A stretch of DNA of 64,000 bases from Microbulbifer sp. TB1203 (GTDB lineage Bacteria; Pseudomonadota; Gammaproteobacteria; Pseudomonadales; Cellvibrionaceae), in assembly GCF_030997045.1 (NCBI RefSeq), contig NZ_CP116899.1, forward strand, positions 186,001-250,000, written 5' to 3'. Below are positions 16,412 through 25,625 of the stretch, piece after piece; within the stretch, counting starts at the first letter, position 1, and every line of letters starts with the position of its first letter. The notes under the pieces are model-generated. The model saw nothing but the letters and a program-made list of their open reading frames with translations, ran no database searches and had not been told where the DNA came from. Position numbers and translations under genes: made by a program.

Positions 16412-17731
16412 ATGGAAGCCGCAGTAGCAACCCAGAGTAGGTCGAGAAGCAGTCTGTTGCCGATGGCGATTATCGGCATGTTGTTTTTTATTTTTGGTTT
16501 TGTGACTTGGTTGAATGGGTCACTGATTCCGTTTTTGAAAATTCTGTGCAACCTGAATGATTTTCAGGCCCTGTTCGTCACCTTCGCCTTTTATATCGCC
16601 TACACGGTGATGGCACTGCCGATGTCGTATATCCTGCGCCGCACTGGCTACAGGGACGGTATGGCGATTGGCCTGGCAATTATGGCAGCAGCGTCACTGG
16701 TATTTATCCCCGCGGCGCAGACCGGCAGCTTTCCGATATTTCTGCTGGGGCTGTTCGGCCTCGGCGCCGGTTTGACTATCCTGCAGACCGCTTCCAATCC
16801 CTATGTGGTCAAGCTCGGCCCGGCGGAAAGCGCGGCCACGCGCATCGCGGTGATGGGGATTCTAAACAAGGGCGCGGGGGTGCTCGCTCCCATCGCATTT
16901 ACCGCCCTGGTACTCTCGGGGCTGAGCGATTTCAATACTGAGGCGATTGCCCGGCTGGAAGAGGCGGAGCGCACAGCCAAACTGGAGGAAGTGTCCAGCC
17001 GCCTGGTCATGCCCTATATCTATATGGCTGTCATGCTGTCGCTGCTGGTGGGGTTGGTCAAGTTTTCCGGCCTGCCGGATATCGAGGAAGACAAGACCGA
17101 AGACAGCGAAAGCAAATCCGGTGTCCTGCAATTTCCCCAGGTGGTTCTGGGCGCGCTGGCGCTGTTCACATACGTGGGCGTGGAGGTGATCGCCGGCGAC
17201 ACCATCGGCCTGTACGGCGAGCGCCTGGGCCTGGCCAACTTCTCCTCGCTCACTTCCTACACCATGGTGTTTATGGTGATCGGCTACCTGATCGGGGTCT
17301 TCGGTATTCCACGCTTTATCAGCCAGCAGCAGGCCCTGCTGGGTTCCGCCGTCGCCGGCAGCCTCTGTGTCCTGGGTGCGGTATTCGGCTCTTCCGAAAG
17401 TACCGGGATCGCCGGCGTGCTGTGGGGCTGGAGCGGTGTTCCGGTTGTGCCCGATACCGTGACCTTTGTCGCCCTGATGGGCCTGGCCCATGCGCTGGTA
17501 TGGCCTTCCATCTGGCCGCTGGCGCTGGAAGGGCTGGGCAGGTTTACCGCCCAGGGCTCCGCACTGCTGATTATGGGGATCGCCGGCGGCGCGATCATTC
17601 CGCTGTTCGGTTATGGCCCCATAGCGGAGGTCACAGGTGAAACCCGGATGGGGTACTGGATCGCGCTGCCCTGCTATCTGTTTATCCTGTTCTACGCACT
17701 CAAAGGTCACAAGATGCGCAGCTGGAAGTAG
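16412..17731 (+). CDS. nagP: GlcNAc permease, MFS superfamily, FucP-like
   Basis: A 439-residue polytopic membrane protein of the fucose/glucose-galactose/NagP branch of the MFS, with about twelve hydrophobic segments. The first transmembrane region (MAIIGMLFFIFGFVTWLNGS) and QTASNPYVVKLGP are typical of the group. It probably imports GlcNAc by proton symport, feeding the cytoplasmic kinase encoded upstream. It is the last gene of the cluster and is followed by a good terminator at 17773. A fold-back element separates it from nagA and might affect its expression. Confidence 0.9.
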   Translation: MEAAVATQSRSRSSLLPMAIIGMLFFIFGFVTWLNGSLIPFLKILCNLNDFQALFVTFAFYIAYTVMALPMSYILRRTGYRDGMAIGLAIMAAASLVFIPAAQTGSFPIFLLGLFGLGAGLTILQTASNPYVVKLGPAESAATRIAVMGILNKGAGVLAPIAFTALVLSGLSDFNTEAIARLEEAERTAKLEEVSSRLVMPYIYMAVMLSLLVGLVKFSGLPDIEEDKTEDSESKSGVLQFPQVVLGALALFTYVGVEVIAGDTIGLYGERLGLANFSSLTSYTMVFMVIGYLIGVFGIPRFISQQQALLGSAVAGSLCVLGAVFGSSESTGIAGVLWGWSGVPVVPDTVTFVALMGLAHALVWPSIWPLALEGLGRFTAQGSALLIMGIAGGAIIPLFGYGPIAEVTGETRMGYWIALPCYLFILFYALKGHKMRSWK

Positions 17732-17772
17732 CACTTTTTACTGCTGCTTTTCTCTTTGACTCTCGTCATCCT

Positions 17773-17795
17773 GCCCTCCCTGTGAGGGCTTTTTT
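17773..17795 (+). terminator. Rho-independent terminator after nagP
   Basis: GCCCTC-CCTGT-GAGGGC followed by a run of T residues. It lies in the 86-bp gap between convergent nagP and the LacI-family gene. Confidence 0.85.
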
Positions 17796-17817
17796 ACCAA
17801 TAACCGATGAATGCTGT

Positions 17818-18867
17818 TTATTGTTCCGGCACCGGCCCGCTGGAGTCCCGCACTACCAGCGACGGAATAAATTCTCGCACGATTCCCGCCTCCTTGGTCG
17901 CGGTGCCGCTTTCCGTCGCGCCCTTGCCGCGCGCTTTGCTCAGTACCAGCGCCGCAGCGCACTTGGCGATCTCGTTGTTGGGCTGATGGGCGGTGGTGAG
18001 TTTGGGCCAGGTCTGGCGGGAGAAGGGGCTGTCCTCGAAGCCGACGATGGAAAGCTGTCCCGGAATATCGATATTCATCAGGCGTGCGGCAAACAGTGCA
18101 CCCGCAGCCATTTCGTCATTGCTGGCAAAAATCGCCGTGGGTGGCTCGGCGGACTGCAACAGGGTTTTGGCCCCCTGAACCCCGGAGTCGAAGGAGTACT
18201 CCCCCTCCAGGATCAGGTTCGGGTCCACGGCGAGACCCGCCTGCTGTAGGGCGCGCTTGTAGCCGTCCAGGCGGCCGTAAGTGGATACGTGCTCCTCGCC
18301 TCCACAGAGAAAACCGATGCGTTTGTGTCCCAGCTGCAACAGGTGTTGCGTGAGATCGAAAGCCGCCGCGCTATCGTCCACCTGGATACAGTTTTCCTCG
18401 TCCTCCAGCGCCGCGGCGCTGGAGACGATGCGCACGTAATCCACTTTGAGGGATTTGACTGTGTCGATCACCGCCTGGGTTTCAGAGAAGGGCGGGGTGA
18501 GCACCAGGCCGGCAATTTTTGAGTGCTCCACCAGGTTCTTCAGTTCGTCGTGCACCGAGGCGGATTTGGAGTTGCTGGGGTGGATCAGCAGTTCATAACC
18601 GCGCGCCTTGCAGGCCTCGAGTATGCCGTTTTGCATATCGATCACGTAGTAGGCGTTGGGGTTGTCGTAGATGAACGCGATGGTGTAGGAGCGGCTTCCA
18701 GCCAGGTTGCGCGCCGCCAGGTTGGGCTGGTAGTTGAGCGCCTCTACCGCCTCCATCACTTTCTTCCTGGTGGTCGGACGAACCGAGGGCTCGTTGTTGA
18801 TCACCCGGGAAACGGTCTTGATGGAAACGCCCGCCTGTGCGGCGACGTCGTTGATCGTGGCTTTCAT
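17818..18867 (-). CDS. LacI-family transcriptional regulator (likely NagR)
   Basis: A 349-residue repressor from the ATG at 18867. It has an N-terminal LacI helix-turn-helix (ATINDVAAQAGVSIKTVSRV) with hinge helix (LAARNLAGSRS), then a periplasmic-binding-like effector domain (about residues 60-335). A frame running to 18912 lacks a family-like N-terminus. Its position between the nag and Entner-Doudoroff clusters, and four matching palindromes around it, make it the probable GlcNAc-responsive regulator of the region. The effector could be GlcNAc-6-phosphate or glucosamine-6-phosphate; that is inference. Confidence 0.88.
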   Translation of the reverse strand: MKATINDVAAQAGVSIKTVSRVINNEPSVRPTTRKKVMEAVEALNYQPNLAARNLAGSRSYTIAFIYDNPNAYYVIDMQNGILEACKARGYELLIHPSNSKSASVHDELKNLVEHSKIAGLVLTPPFSETQAVIDTVKSLKVDYVRIVSSAAALEDEENCIQVDDSAAAFDLTQHLLQLGHKRIGFLCGGEEHVSTYGRLDGYKRALQQAGLAVDPNLILEGEYSFDSGVQGAKTLLQSAEPPTAIFASNDEMAAGALFAARLMNIDIPGQLSIVGFEDSPFSRQTWPKLTTAHQPNNEIAKCAAALVLSKARGKGATESGTATKEAGIVREFIPSLVVRDSSGPVPEQ

Positions 18868-19039
18868 CGGTGGCGCTTGTCCTTGTTTTGGCCGAGGCGG
18901 GCATTCTAACACCGGGGACTGGGGAGGTGCGTACAGGGCACCTGGGGGACGGTAGAACTCGAGGTCCGCTCATTCCCGTTGTGAAGGAAAACTACAAAAC
19001 CAATTGACAGTCCATCTTGTGATGAGATTCTTTGTTGAC

Positions 19040-19055
19040 ATGACAGCGTTATCAT
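19040..19055. promoter_or_regulatory. LacI-family operator, LacI gene / edd region
   Basis: ATGACAGCGTTATCAT, a near-palindrome sharing 15 of 16 bases with the sites at 27376 and 27400. It is 172 bp upstream of the LacI-family gene and 564 bp upstream of edd, so it could serve autoregulation, edd control or both. A TTGACA overlaps its left edge (19035-19040). Confidence 0.75.
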
Positions 19056-19229
19056 TTATTGCGGGAGGGTACAGCGCCTGTCGGTAGAGAAGAGTAAACA
19101 ACGCCAATTCCCTGACCGGCGCCCGGTTCTACACCCCAGATTGTGCGGAGGCTTGCCGGAAGTGGTGAAGGTTGAAGATGCGTCGGTATCCTTCCAGGTG
19201 GAAAGTGAATTGAGGCACTTGAAAGTGTT

Positions 19230-19244
19230 TGTAATTTTACTACA
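19230..19244. promoter_or_regulatory. HexR-like operator upstream of edd
   Basis: TGTAATTTTACTACA closely fits the palindromic HexR consensus (TGTARTWWWATTACA as I recall it). HexR controls edd-zwf-pgl-eda and gap genes in many Gammaproteobacteria, releasing DNA on binding KDPG. No hexR gene is in the window. Confidence 0.75.
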
Positions 19245-19619
19245 TAATGGCGGCCTTGCTATTTGCCATCGGTTTCGAGGGTTTCCGCGCAACACAATTC
19301 TGCTACACAAGCTGCTGGCTCCGTACCTTTGGATGCACTGATTGCCCTGTATGAGCACAAGATTTTTGGTCTGGGCATTATTTTGGAAATTTATTCTCAT
19401 GCCTGTGTGGCGTGGAACTGGGGGAAGGGCTGGCTGCGGCGCTACAACACAATTGGAAAGTAGCGATCTACCCGGCTGGGTTCCACCGCGCAGCTGACCG
19501 AAGACTACCGGCGGACAAAGGCCGGCGCCGCAGCGCTCGGATTTGCCGTCTGATTACAGCGTGCGATGGGCACGCTTCGCTTTGCCCATCCTACACAACC
19601 AGTTGAGTTACGGATCTTT

Positions 19620-21437
19620 ATGGTACAAAGCAAAATCCAGGCGGTTACCGAGCGGATTATCCAGCGCAGCGAGGAGACGCGCGCGGAATACCTCGCTCAA
19701 GTAGAGCGCGAGCATATCGAGGGTCGCGCCAGCGCCCGGTTGTCCTGCGGCAACCTGGCGCACGCCATCGCCGCTTCCAGCGACCGCGACAAAAACCTGA
19801 TCGCCTCCGGGCGCGGGCCCAATCTGGCGATAGTCACCGCCTACAACGACATGCTATCGGCGCACCAACCCTACGGTACCTATCCGCAGCAGCTGAAAGA
19901 AGCCGCGACGCGCAACGGTGCCAGCGCGCAGGTGGCCGGCGGCGTACCCGCCATGTGCGACGGTGTGACCCAGGGTCGCCCCGGTATGGAAATCGGACTT
20001 TTCTCCCGCGATGTGATCGCCATGTCCACCGCGGTGGCCCTTTCCCACGATGTCTTCGAGGGCGGCCTCTACCTGGGGATCTGCGACAAGATCGTCCCCG
20101 GGCTGGTGATCGGTGCGCTGGCCTTTGGCCATCTGCCGGCGATATTCGTACCGGCGGGACCCATGCCCACCGGAATGTCCAATGCGGAAAAGGTGCGGGT
20201 GCGCCAGCTGTACGCCGAGGGCAAGGTAGGGCGCAAGGAACTGCTGGAAGCGGAGAGTGCCTCCTACCACAGCCCGGGCACCTGTACCTTTTACGGTACT
20301 GCCAACAGCAACCAGATGCTGGTTGAAATCATGGGCCTGCAGCTGCCCGGCAGCTCCTTCGTAAACCCCGGCACCGAGTTGCGCAACGCGCTCAACGATG
20401 AAGCGGTAAAACAACTGGTGCGGATCACCGAGCCCAGCCAGTTCACGCCCCTCTCGAAAATTCTCACGGAAAAAGTCTTTGTCAACGGCATCGTCGGCCT
20501 GTTGGCCACCGGTGGTTCCACCAACCATACCCTTCACCTGGTGGCCATGGCCCGCGCGGCGGGCATTCAGCTGACCTGGCAGGATATGGCGGAGCTCTCC
20601 GACATCGTGCCGCTGCTGTGCCACGTGTATCCCAACGGCACTGCGGACATCAATCACTTCGCCGCCGCCGGCGGCATGCAACTCCTGATTCGCGAACTGT
20701 TGGACGCCGGCCTGCTGCACGACGATGTACACACGGTATTGGGCGACTCCGGCCTCAAACCCTATTGCTACGACCCTTTCCTCAACGAAGACAAGAGCGG
20801 CCTGGTGTGGCGCCCGACCGCAGAGAAGAGCGGCGACACGACGATTATCCGCCCCGTCAGCGATCCCTTCTCCAGTCACGGCGGCCTGCAATTGCTGGAG
20901 GGCAACCTCGGTAAGAGTGTGATAAAGATTTCCTCTCTCAAACCGGAATATTTGAAAGTGAAGGCGCCGGCGGTGGTGTTCCACGACCAGGACGCACTGA
21001 TCGACAGCTTCAAGGCCGGCGAACTGGACAAAGACTTTATTGCGGTGGTGCGCTTCCAGGGCCCCCGCGCCAATGGCATGCCGGAACTGCACAAGCTGAC
21101 CCCACCCTTGGGCGTGCTGCAGGACCGCGGTTTCAAGGTGGCACTGATTACCGACGGGCGTATGTCCGGTGCTTCCGGCAAGGTGCCGGCGGCGATCCAT
21201 ATATCCCCGGAGGCAGTCGACGGCGGCCCCATCGCCAAAATCCGGGACGGCGACCTGATCGAGCTGGACTGTGAGGCGGGTATCCTGCGTGTAGATGTGG
21301 ACGACGCCGAACTGGCTGCACGGGAACCGGCGGAGTGCGACCTGTCTGCCAGCGCCCGCGGTACCGGACGCGAACTGTTCGCCAATATGCGCGCGCTGGC
21401 CAGCGGTGCGGAGAGCGGTGCCAGCATATTGTTTTGA
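19620..21437 (+). CDS. edd: 6-phosphogluconate dehydratase
   Basis: First enzyme specific to the Entner-Doudoroff pathway, converting 6-phosphogluconate to KDPG. From the ATG at 19620 (MVQSKIQAVTERI) it has 605 residues, the usual family length. Iron-sulfur-type motifs of the IlvD/Edd family are present (VPAMCDGVTQGRPGME, GICDKIVPG), as is a C-terminal GRMSGASGKVPAAIH. The upstream frame to 19566 runs through repeat sequence and was rejected. It heads an edd-zwf-pgl-eda-gap-pyk array, with HexR-like and LacI-type sites upstream. Confidence 0.95.
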   Translation: MVQSKIQAVTERIIQRSEETRAEYLAQVEREHIEGRASARLSCGNLAHAIAASSDRDKNLIASGRGPNLAIVTAYNDMLSAHQPYGTYPQQLKEAATRNGASAQVAGGVPAMCDGVTQGRPGMEIGLFSRDVIAMSTAVALSHDVFEGGLYLGICDKIVPGLVIGALAFGHLPAIFVPAGPMPTGMSNAEKVRVRQLYAEGKVGRKELLEAESASYHSPGTCTFYGTANSNQMLVEIMGLQLPGSSFVNPGTELRNALNDEAVKQLVRITEPSQFTPLSKILTEKVFVNGIVGLLATGGSTNHTLHLVAMARAAGIQLTWQDMAELSDIVPLLCHVYPNGTADINHFAAAGGMQLLIRELLDAGLLHDDVHTVLGDSGLKPYCYDPFLNEDKSGLVWRPTAEKSGDTTIIRPVSDPFSSHGGLQLLEGNLGKSVIKISSLKPEYLKVKAPAVVFHDQDALIDSFKAGELDKDFIAVVRFQGPRANGMPELHKLTPPLGVLQDRGFKVALITDGRMSGASGKVPAAIHISPEAVDGGPIAKIRDGDLIELDCEAGILRVDVDDAELAAREPAECDLSASARGTGRELFANMRALASGAESGASILF

Positions 21438-21511
21438 TGCTTCCCGGTGCGCGATAGCCGTCTGTGGCGGTGGAGCACCGGGAAAAATACAGAAATTTTA
21501 AGAGCAAATTT

Positions 21512-22972
21512 ATGGCTACTCCTTTCGACATGGTGTTATTCGGCGGCGGCGGCGACCTGGCCCTGCGCAAGCTGATTCCCGCACTGTACCGAGCCCATCT
21601 GGAGGGCAGTTTGGCAGAAGGCTGCCGCATTTTTCCGGTGTGCCGTCGCCAGGAAGACGCCGACCAGTACCTGGACACTGCCCAAGAGGCACTGAAGACC
21701 CATTTGCGCGACGGCGAGTACAGCGATTCCGCCTGGCAGGCTTTCAGCCAACTGTTGCGCGCAGTGGCCCTGGATATCGCCGAGCCGGACGATCGTTGGG
21801 ACCAGCTGGCGGATATCCTCCGCGCCGAAGAGGATCGCGTGCGGCTCTTCTATCTGGCGATTCCACCGGCGGTATTCGGCCCCTGCTGCGAAAACCTGTC
21901 TCTCAAGGGGCTGATCAACGGCCAGTCCCGGGTGGTGGTGGAAAAACCCCTCGGCTACAACGCGCAGACCTCCGACGAAATCAACAGCAAGATCGCCAGT
22001 TATTTCCCGGAAGAGAATATTTTCCGTATAGACCACTACCTGGGTAAGGAAACCGTACAGAACCTGCTGGCGCTGCGTTTCAGCAACGTGCTGTTCGAGC
22101 ACCTTTGGGACGCCAAGTCCATCGACCATATCCAGATCAGCATCGCGGAAACCGTGGGCCTGGAAGGGCGGGCCGGTTTCTACAACGAGACCGGCGCGTT
22201 GCGCGATATGGTCCAGAACCATTTGCTGCAGCTGCTGTGCCTGATTGCGATGGAATCCCCCAACAGCATGTCGGCAAAAAATATTCGCGCGGAAAAAATC
22301 AAAGTGCTGGAAGCGTTGCGCCCGCTGGCGGGTAATACGGTGGACAAAAATATTGTGCGCGGCCAGTACGTGGCCGGCGGCCTGGGCACCGAGCTGGTGC
22401 CCGGCTACCTGGAGGAGCTGGAAGCGGCCTCCAGTAGTACGGAGACCTTCGTCGCCATTCGCGCCCATATCGACAACTGGCGCTGGGCGGGTGTGCCCTT
22501 CTATTTACGCACCGGCAAACGCATGGAAAAGCGCTGTGCGGAAATCGTAATCCAATACAAAAAAGTCTCTCACCGGGTATTCAGCCCAGAGGCGGGAGAT
22601 GTATTACCCAACCGACTGGTGATCCGCCTGCAGCCCGAGGAGAGCATCAAGCTGGTGCTGATGGCGAAGAAAATGGACAGCCTGACCATGGAGTTGCGAC
22701 CGGTGGAGCTGAACCTCACCCTGTCGGACACCTACGACACCTTCCGCAGCGACGCCTACAAGCGCCTGATGCTGGATGCGGCGGCCAACAACTCCGCCCT
22801 GTTTATCCATCGCGACGAAGTGGCCGCGGCCTGGGCCTGGGTGGATCCGATCATTGATCACTGGCACGAGACCAATAACCAGCCGCAGCTCTACCGCGCC
22901 GGCAGCTGGGGGCCACAGGCGGCCGGTGACCTGCTGGAACAGGACGGGCGCCACTGGTTCAACGCGCAATAA
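21512..22972 (+). CDS. zwf: Glucose-6-phosphate 1-dehydrogenase
   Basis: Oxidises glucose-6-phosphate to 6-phosphogluconolactone with NADP+ (or NAD+). From the ATG at 21512 (MATPFDMVLFGGGGDLALRK) it has 486 residues. The coenzyme loop reads GGGGDLALRKL, and the substrate/catalytic motif is RIDHYLGKETVQNL. It begins 74 bp after edd and is followed 16 bp later by pgl, so the three are probably cotranscribed. The annotated start avoids a longer non-homologous N-terminal extension from 21464. Confidence 0.95.
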   Translation: MATPFDMVLFGGGGDLALRKLIPALYRAHLEGSLAEGCRIFPVCRRQEDADQYLDTAQEALKTHLRDGEYSDSAWQAFSQLLRAVALDIAEPDDRWDQLADILRAEEDRVRLFYLAIPPAVFGPCCENLSLKGLINGQSRVVVEKPLGYNAQTSDEINSKIASYFPEENIFRIDHYLGKETVQNLLALRFSNVLFEHLWDAKSIDHIQISIAETVGLEGRAGFYNETGALRDMVQNHLLQLLCLIAMESPNSMSAKNIRAEKIKVLEALRPLAGNTVDKNIVRGQYVAGGLGTELVPGYLEELEAASSSTETFVAIRAHIDNWRWAGVPFYLRTGKRMEKRCAEIVIQYKKVSHRVFSPEAGDVLPNRLVIRLQPEESIKLVLMAKKMDSLTMELRPVELNLTLSDTYDTFRSDAYKRLMLDAAANNSALFIHRDEVAAAWAWVDPIIDHWHETNNQPQLYRAGSWGPQAAGDLLEQDGRHWFNAQ

Positions 22973-22988
22973 CATCGGGGTGGGCGCA

Positions 22989-23699
22989 ATGGTAGAAGAG
23001 AAATTTTATCCGGATCGCGAGCGTCTGGTACTGGCCCTGGCCAACGACTGTGCCAGTGCGCTGCAGTTGGGCATCAAGGAGCGCGGTCAGGCGGCCTTCC
23101 TGGTTTCCGGTGGCAGCACGCCGAAGCCCGTGTACCAGGCCCTGTCAAAAAGGCCGCTTCCCTGGCCGCAGATTACAGTCGCCCTGGTGGATGAGCGCTG
23201 GGTGGACAAAACGGCCAGCGGCAGCAACCACGCGTTTATCGAGGACAACCTGCTGCAGAACAATGCTTCGGGAGCACCCTTCCTGGGAATGAAAACGCCC
23301 CACGCTACCGCCGCGGAAGGCGAGGCGGATTGCCAGCAGGTCTACAGCGAACTGCCCAGACCCTTCGACGTCTGTGTACTGGGAATGGGCAGCGACGGCC
23401 ACACCGCCTCGCTGTTTCCCCACGCCCAGGGTTTGCAGGAGGCGCTGGACCCACAGTCCGATCAGCTCTGCCGCGCGATTACCGCGCAGCAGAGTGAAGT
23501 CACCGGTAGCCACACCGAGCGTATGACCCTGACCCTTGCGGCAATTTTGCAGGCGCGGGATATCAAGCTGCTGATCACCGGTGAAGAGAAACTCAGGGTC
23601 TACCGCGAGGCGTTGCTGGGCAGCGACGAACTGGAAATGCCGGTGCGCAGTATTCTCAAACAGGGCCTGAAACCGGTCACTGTCTACTGGGCACCGTAA
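22989..23699 (+). CDS. pgl: 6-phosphogluconolactonase (DevB type)
   Basis: Hydrolyses 6-phosphogluconolactone to 6-phosphogluconate, linking Zwf to Edd. It has 236 residues from the ATG at 22989 (MVEEKFYPDRERL), preceded by a GGGGTGGG stretch. Family motifs include FLVSGGSTPKPVY and GMGSDGHTASLFP. The longer frame reaching 22776 overlaps zwf in another frame and is not coding. Confidence 0.94.
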   Translation: MVEEKFYPDRERLVLALANDCASALQLGIKERGQAAFLVSGGSTPKPVYQALSKRPLPWPQITVALVDERWVDKTASGSNHAFIEDNLLQNNASGAPFLGMKTPHATAAEGEADCQQVYSELPRPFDVCVLGMGSDGHTASLFPHAQGLQEALDPQSDQLCRAITAQQSEVTGSHTERMTLTLAAILQARDIKLLITGEEKLRVYREALLGSDELEMPVRSILKQGLKPVTVYWAP

Positions 23700-23764
23700 A
23701 CGCCGCCGGGTATCAGCCCGGCCCGCGGGCCGCAGGTCCGCTACAACGAGCAATTTGGAATTTG

Positions 23765-24397
23765 ATGATGCAAAAGAATATCTCCGAAATACTGGAGCAG
23801 GCCGGAGTTGTCCCGGTCCTGGTTATCGATAATGTCGAAGACGCCCTGCCGCTGGCCGAAGCGCTGGTGGAAGGGGGCCTGAACGTGCTGGAAATCACTC
23901 TGCGTACCGAGGCGGCGCTGCCGGCGGTGGAGCGGATAGCCAAACACCTGCCGGACGCCCATGTGGGCACGGGCACTGTACTGAGCGGTGATGATTTACA
24001 GCGTTCCGTGGACGCCGGCGCGAGCTTTCTGGTAAGCCCGGGTGCCACCGAAAAACTGCTGGATGCCGCGGAAGGTTCCACGGTACCGCTGCTGCCCGGC
24101 GCTGCGAACCCGTCTGAAGTAATGCGCCTGCTGGAGCGGGGCTATCGCTACCAGAAATTCTTTCCCGCCCAGGCAGCGGGTGGCGTGCCCATGCTGAAGT
24201 CCATTGCCGGTCCCCTGGCGCAGGTACAGTTTTGCCCCACCGGCGGAATAGGCCCGGGCAATGCAGCGGAATATCTGGCGCTGCCCAACGTGATGTGTGT
24301 GGGCGGTTCCTGGATGGCGGCTTCCTCCCTGGTCGTGGAAAAGAACTGGGGGGAGATTACCCGCTTGGCGAAAGAGGCAGCCGCGCTGAAAGGTTGA
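23765..24397 (+). CDS. eda: KDPG/KHG aldolase
   Basis: Cleaves 2-keto-3-deoxy-6-phosphogluconate to pyruvate and glyceraldehyde-3-phosphate, completing the Entner-Doudoroff pathway. It has about 210 residues. The catalytic Glu lies in LEITLRT and the Schiff-base Lys in RYQKFFPAQAAGG. Two adjacent ATG codons (23765, 23768) follow a TTG; the first ATG was chosen. It lies 65 bp downstream of pgl and 47 bp upstream of gap. Confidence 0.95.
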   Translation: MMQKNISEILEQAGVVPVLVIDNVEDALPLAEALVEGGLNVLEITLRTEAALPAVERIAKHLPDAHVGTGTVLSGDDLQRSVDAGASFLVSPGATEKLLDAAEGSTVPLLPGAANPSEVMRLLERGYRYQKFFPAQAAGGVPMLKSIAGPLAQVQFCPTGGIGPGNAAEYLALPNVMCVGGSWMAASSLVVEKNWGEITRLAKEAAALKG

Positions 24398-24444
24398 GAA
24401 AGCGCGGCTGGTTGGAAAATCCAAAATATTGAAGGTAAAGCGAG

Positions 24445-25479
24445 ATGAAAATAAAGATCGCCATTAACGGCTACGGCAGAATCGGACGCAATGTAACCCG
24501 TGCTATCTACGAATCCGGCTATCGCGATCGCGTACAGCTGGTGGCCATCAACGACCTGGCTCCGGTGGAGTCCAACGCGCACCTGACCCGTTTCGACACC
24601 ATCCACGGCCGTTTCAACACGCCGGTATCTGTCGATGGCGATGCGCTGGTGATCGGTGGTGACCGCGTGCGGGTGTGCCAGGAGCGCGACCCGGCACAAC
24701 TGCCCTGGAAAGAACTTGGGGTGGACCTGGTGCTGGAATGTACCGGACGCTTTACAGACAAGGCCTCGGCCTCGGCACATATGGCCGCCGGCGCCAGAGC
24801 TGTATTGATTTCCGCGCCCTCCAAGGATGCAGACCTCACTGTGGTCTACGGCGTAAACGATGACAAACTCACCGCCGACCACAAAGTGGTTTCCAACGCT
24901 TCCTGCACCACCAACTGCCTCGCGCCGGTGGCCAAGGCGCTGCACCGGGAGCTGGGCATCGAGCGCGGTTTTATGACCACCGTGCACGCCTACACCAACG
25001 ACCAGAACACCCAGGATGCGGTGCATGCGGACATCTACCGCGCCCGCGCCGCCGCCGACAATATGATCCCCACCAAAACCGGTGCGGCCGCGGCGGTGGG
25101 CCTGGTGTTGCCGGAACTCAAGGGGCTGCTCGACGGCATGGCCGTGCGTGTGCCGGTAAACAATGTTTCCCTGGTGGACTGCCAGTTTATCGCCGGTCGC
25201 GAAACCACAGTGGAAGAGGTCAACAGCATTATGCAGCAAGCGGCGGAAACCAGCGGCGGCGTACTGACCTACTGTGACCAGCCGCTGGTATCCGTGGATT
25301 TCAACCATACCACGGCTTCCAGCCACTTCGACGCCAACCACACCCGGGTCAACGGCAACCTGGTCAAAGTGATGGCCTGGTACGACAACGAGTGGGGCTT
25401 CTCCCACCGCATGCTGGACACCAGCCTGGCGATGTCGGAAGCGCTGCAGTTGCAGGAGCGCGTAGCCGAAACTGCCTGA
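24445..25479 (+). CDS. gap: Glyceraldehyde-3-phosphate dehydrogenase, type I
   Basis: A 344-residue NAD-dependent GAPDH. It has the Rossmann start AINGYGRIGRN, the catalytic cysteine in ASCTTNC, and the C-terminal WYDNEWGFSHR signature. Its position after eda matches the Gap-1 type associated with Entner-Doudoroff clusters in Pseudomonas and relatives; an erythrose-4-phosphate dehydrogenase role is less likely. The ribosome-binding site GGTAAAG-CGAG precedes the ATG. An inverted repeat follows the stop. Confidence 0.93.
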   Translation: MKIKIAINGYGRIGRNVTRAIYESGYRDRVQLVAINDLAPVESNAHLTRFDTIHGRFNTPVSVDGDALVIGGDRVRVCQERDPAQLPWKELGVDLVLECTGRFTDKASASAHMAAGARAVLISAPSKDADLTVVYGVNDDKLTADHKVVSNASCTTNCLAPVAKALHRELGIERGFMTTVHAYTNDQNTQDAVHADIYRARAAADNMIPTKTGAAAAVGLVLPELKGLLDGMAVRVPVNNVSLVDCQFIAGRETTVEEVNSIMQQAAETSGGVLTYCDQPLVSVDFNHTTASSHFDANHTRVNGNLVKVMAWYDNEWGFSHRMLDTSLAMSEALQLQERVAETA

Positions 25480-25490
25480 TATCCCGGGAG

Positions 25491-25530
25491 CGCGGAGCTT
25501 TTTAGGTGAGCTGAAGGCTCCAGCTCCGCG
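25491..25530. repeat. Hairpin between gap and pyk
   Basis: CGCGGAGCT (25491-25499) pairs perfectly with AGCTCCGCG (25522-25530) across a 22-nt loop. The T-rich stretch is in the loop, not after the stem, so it is not a standard terminator. It may attenuate or stabilise the polycistronic message. Confidence 0.6.
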
Positions 25531-25625
25531 TCGAGCCGCGAGGCCCGCGCTTATTTTTCCCTCTCCCGCATGTGGGAGAGGGGATTAATCTCTCCAGTCT
25601 CACCAAATAACTCTAACTGGTTACT

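Larger units (their letters stand above)
18868..19619. other. Divergent control region between the LacI gene and edd
   Basis: This 752-bp region holds a LacI-type operator (19040-19055), a HexR-like box (19230-19244) and a small repeat-like hairpin (about 19565-19600, GATGGGCA...TGCCCATC). Short frames present here have no recognisable homology, so it is treated as regulatory DNA. The promoters of both flanking units must lie here. Confidence 0.7.

Noticed and set aside
19056..19400. Minus-strand 114-codon frame between the LacI gene and edd
   Set aside because: It overlaps operator and HexR-like sites, has no recognisable domain and no ribosome-binding site.
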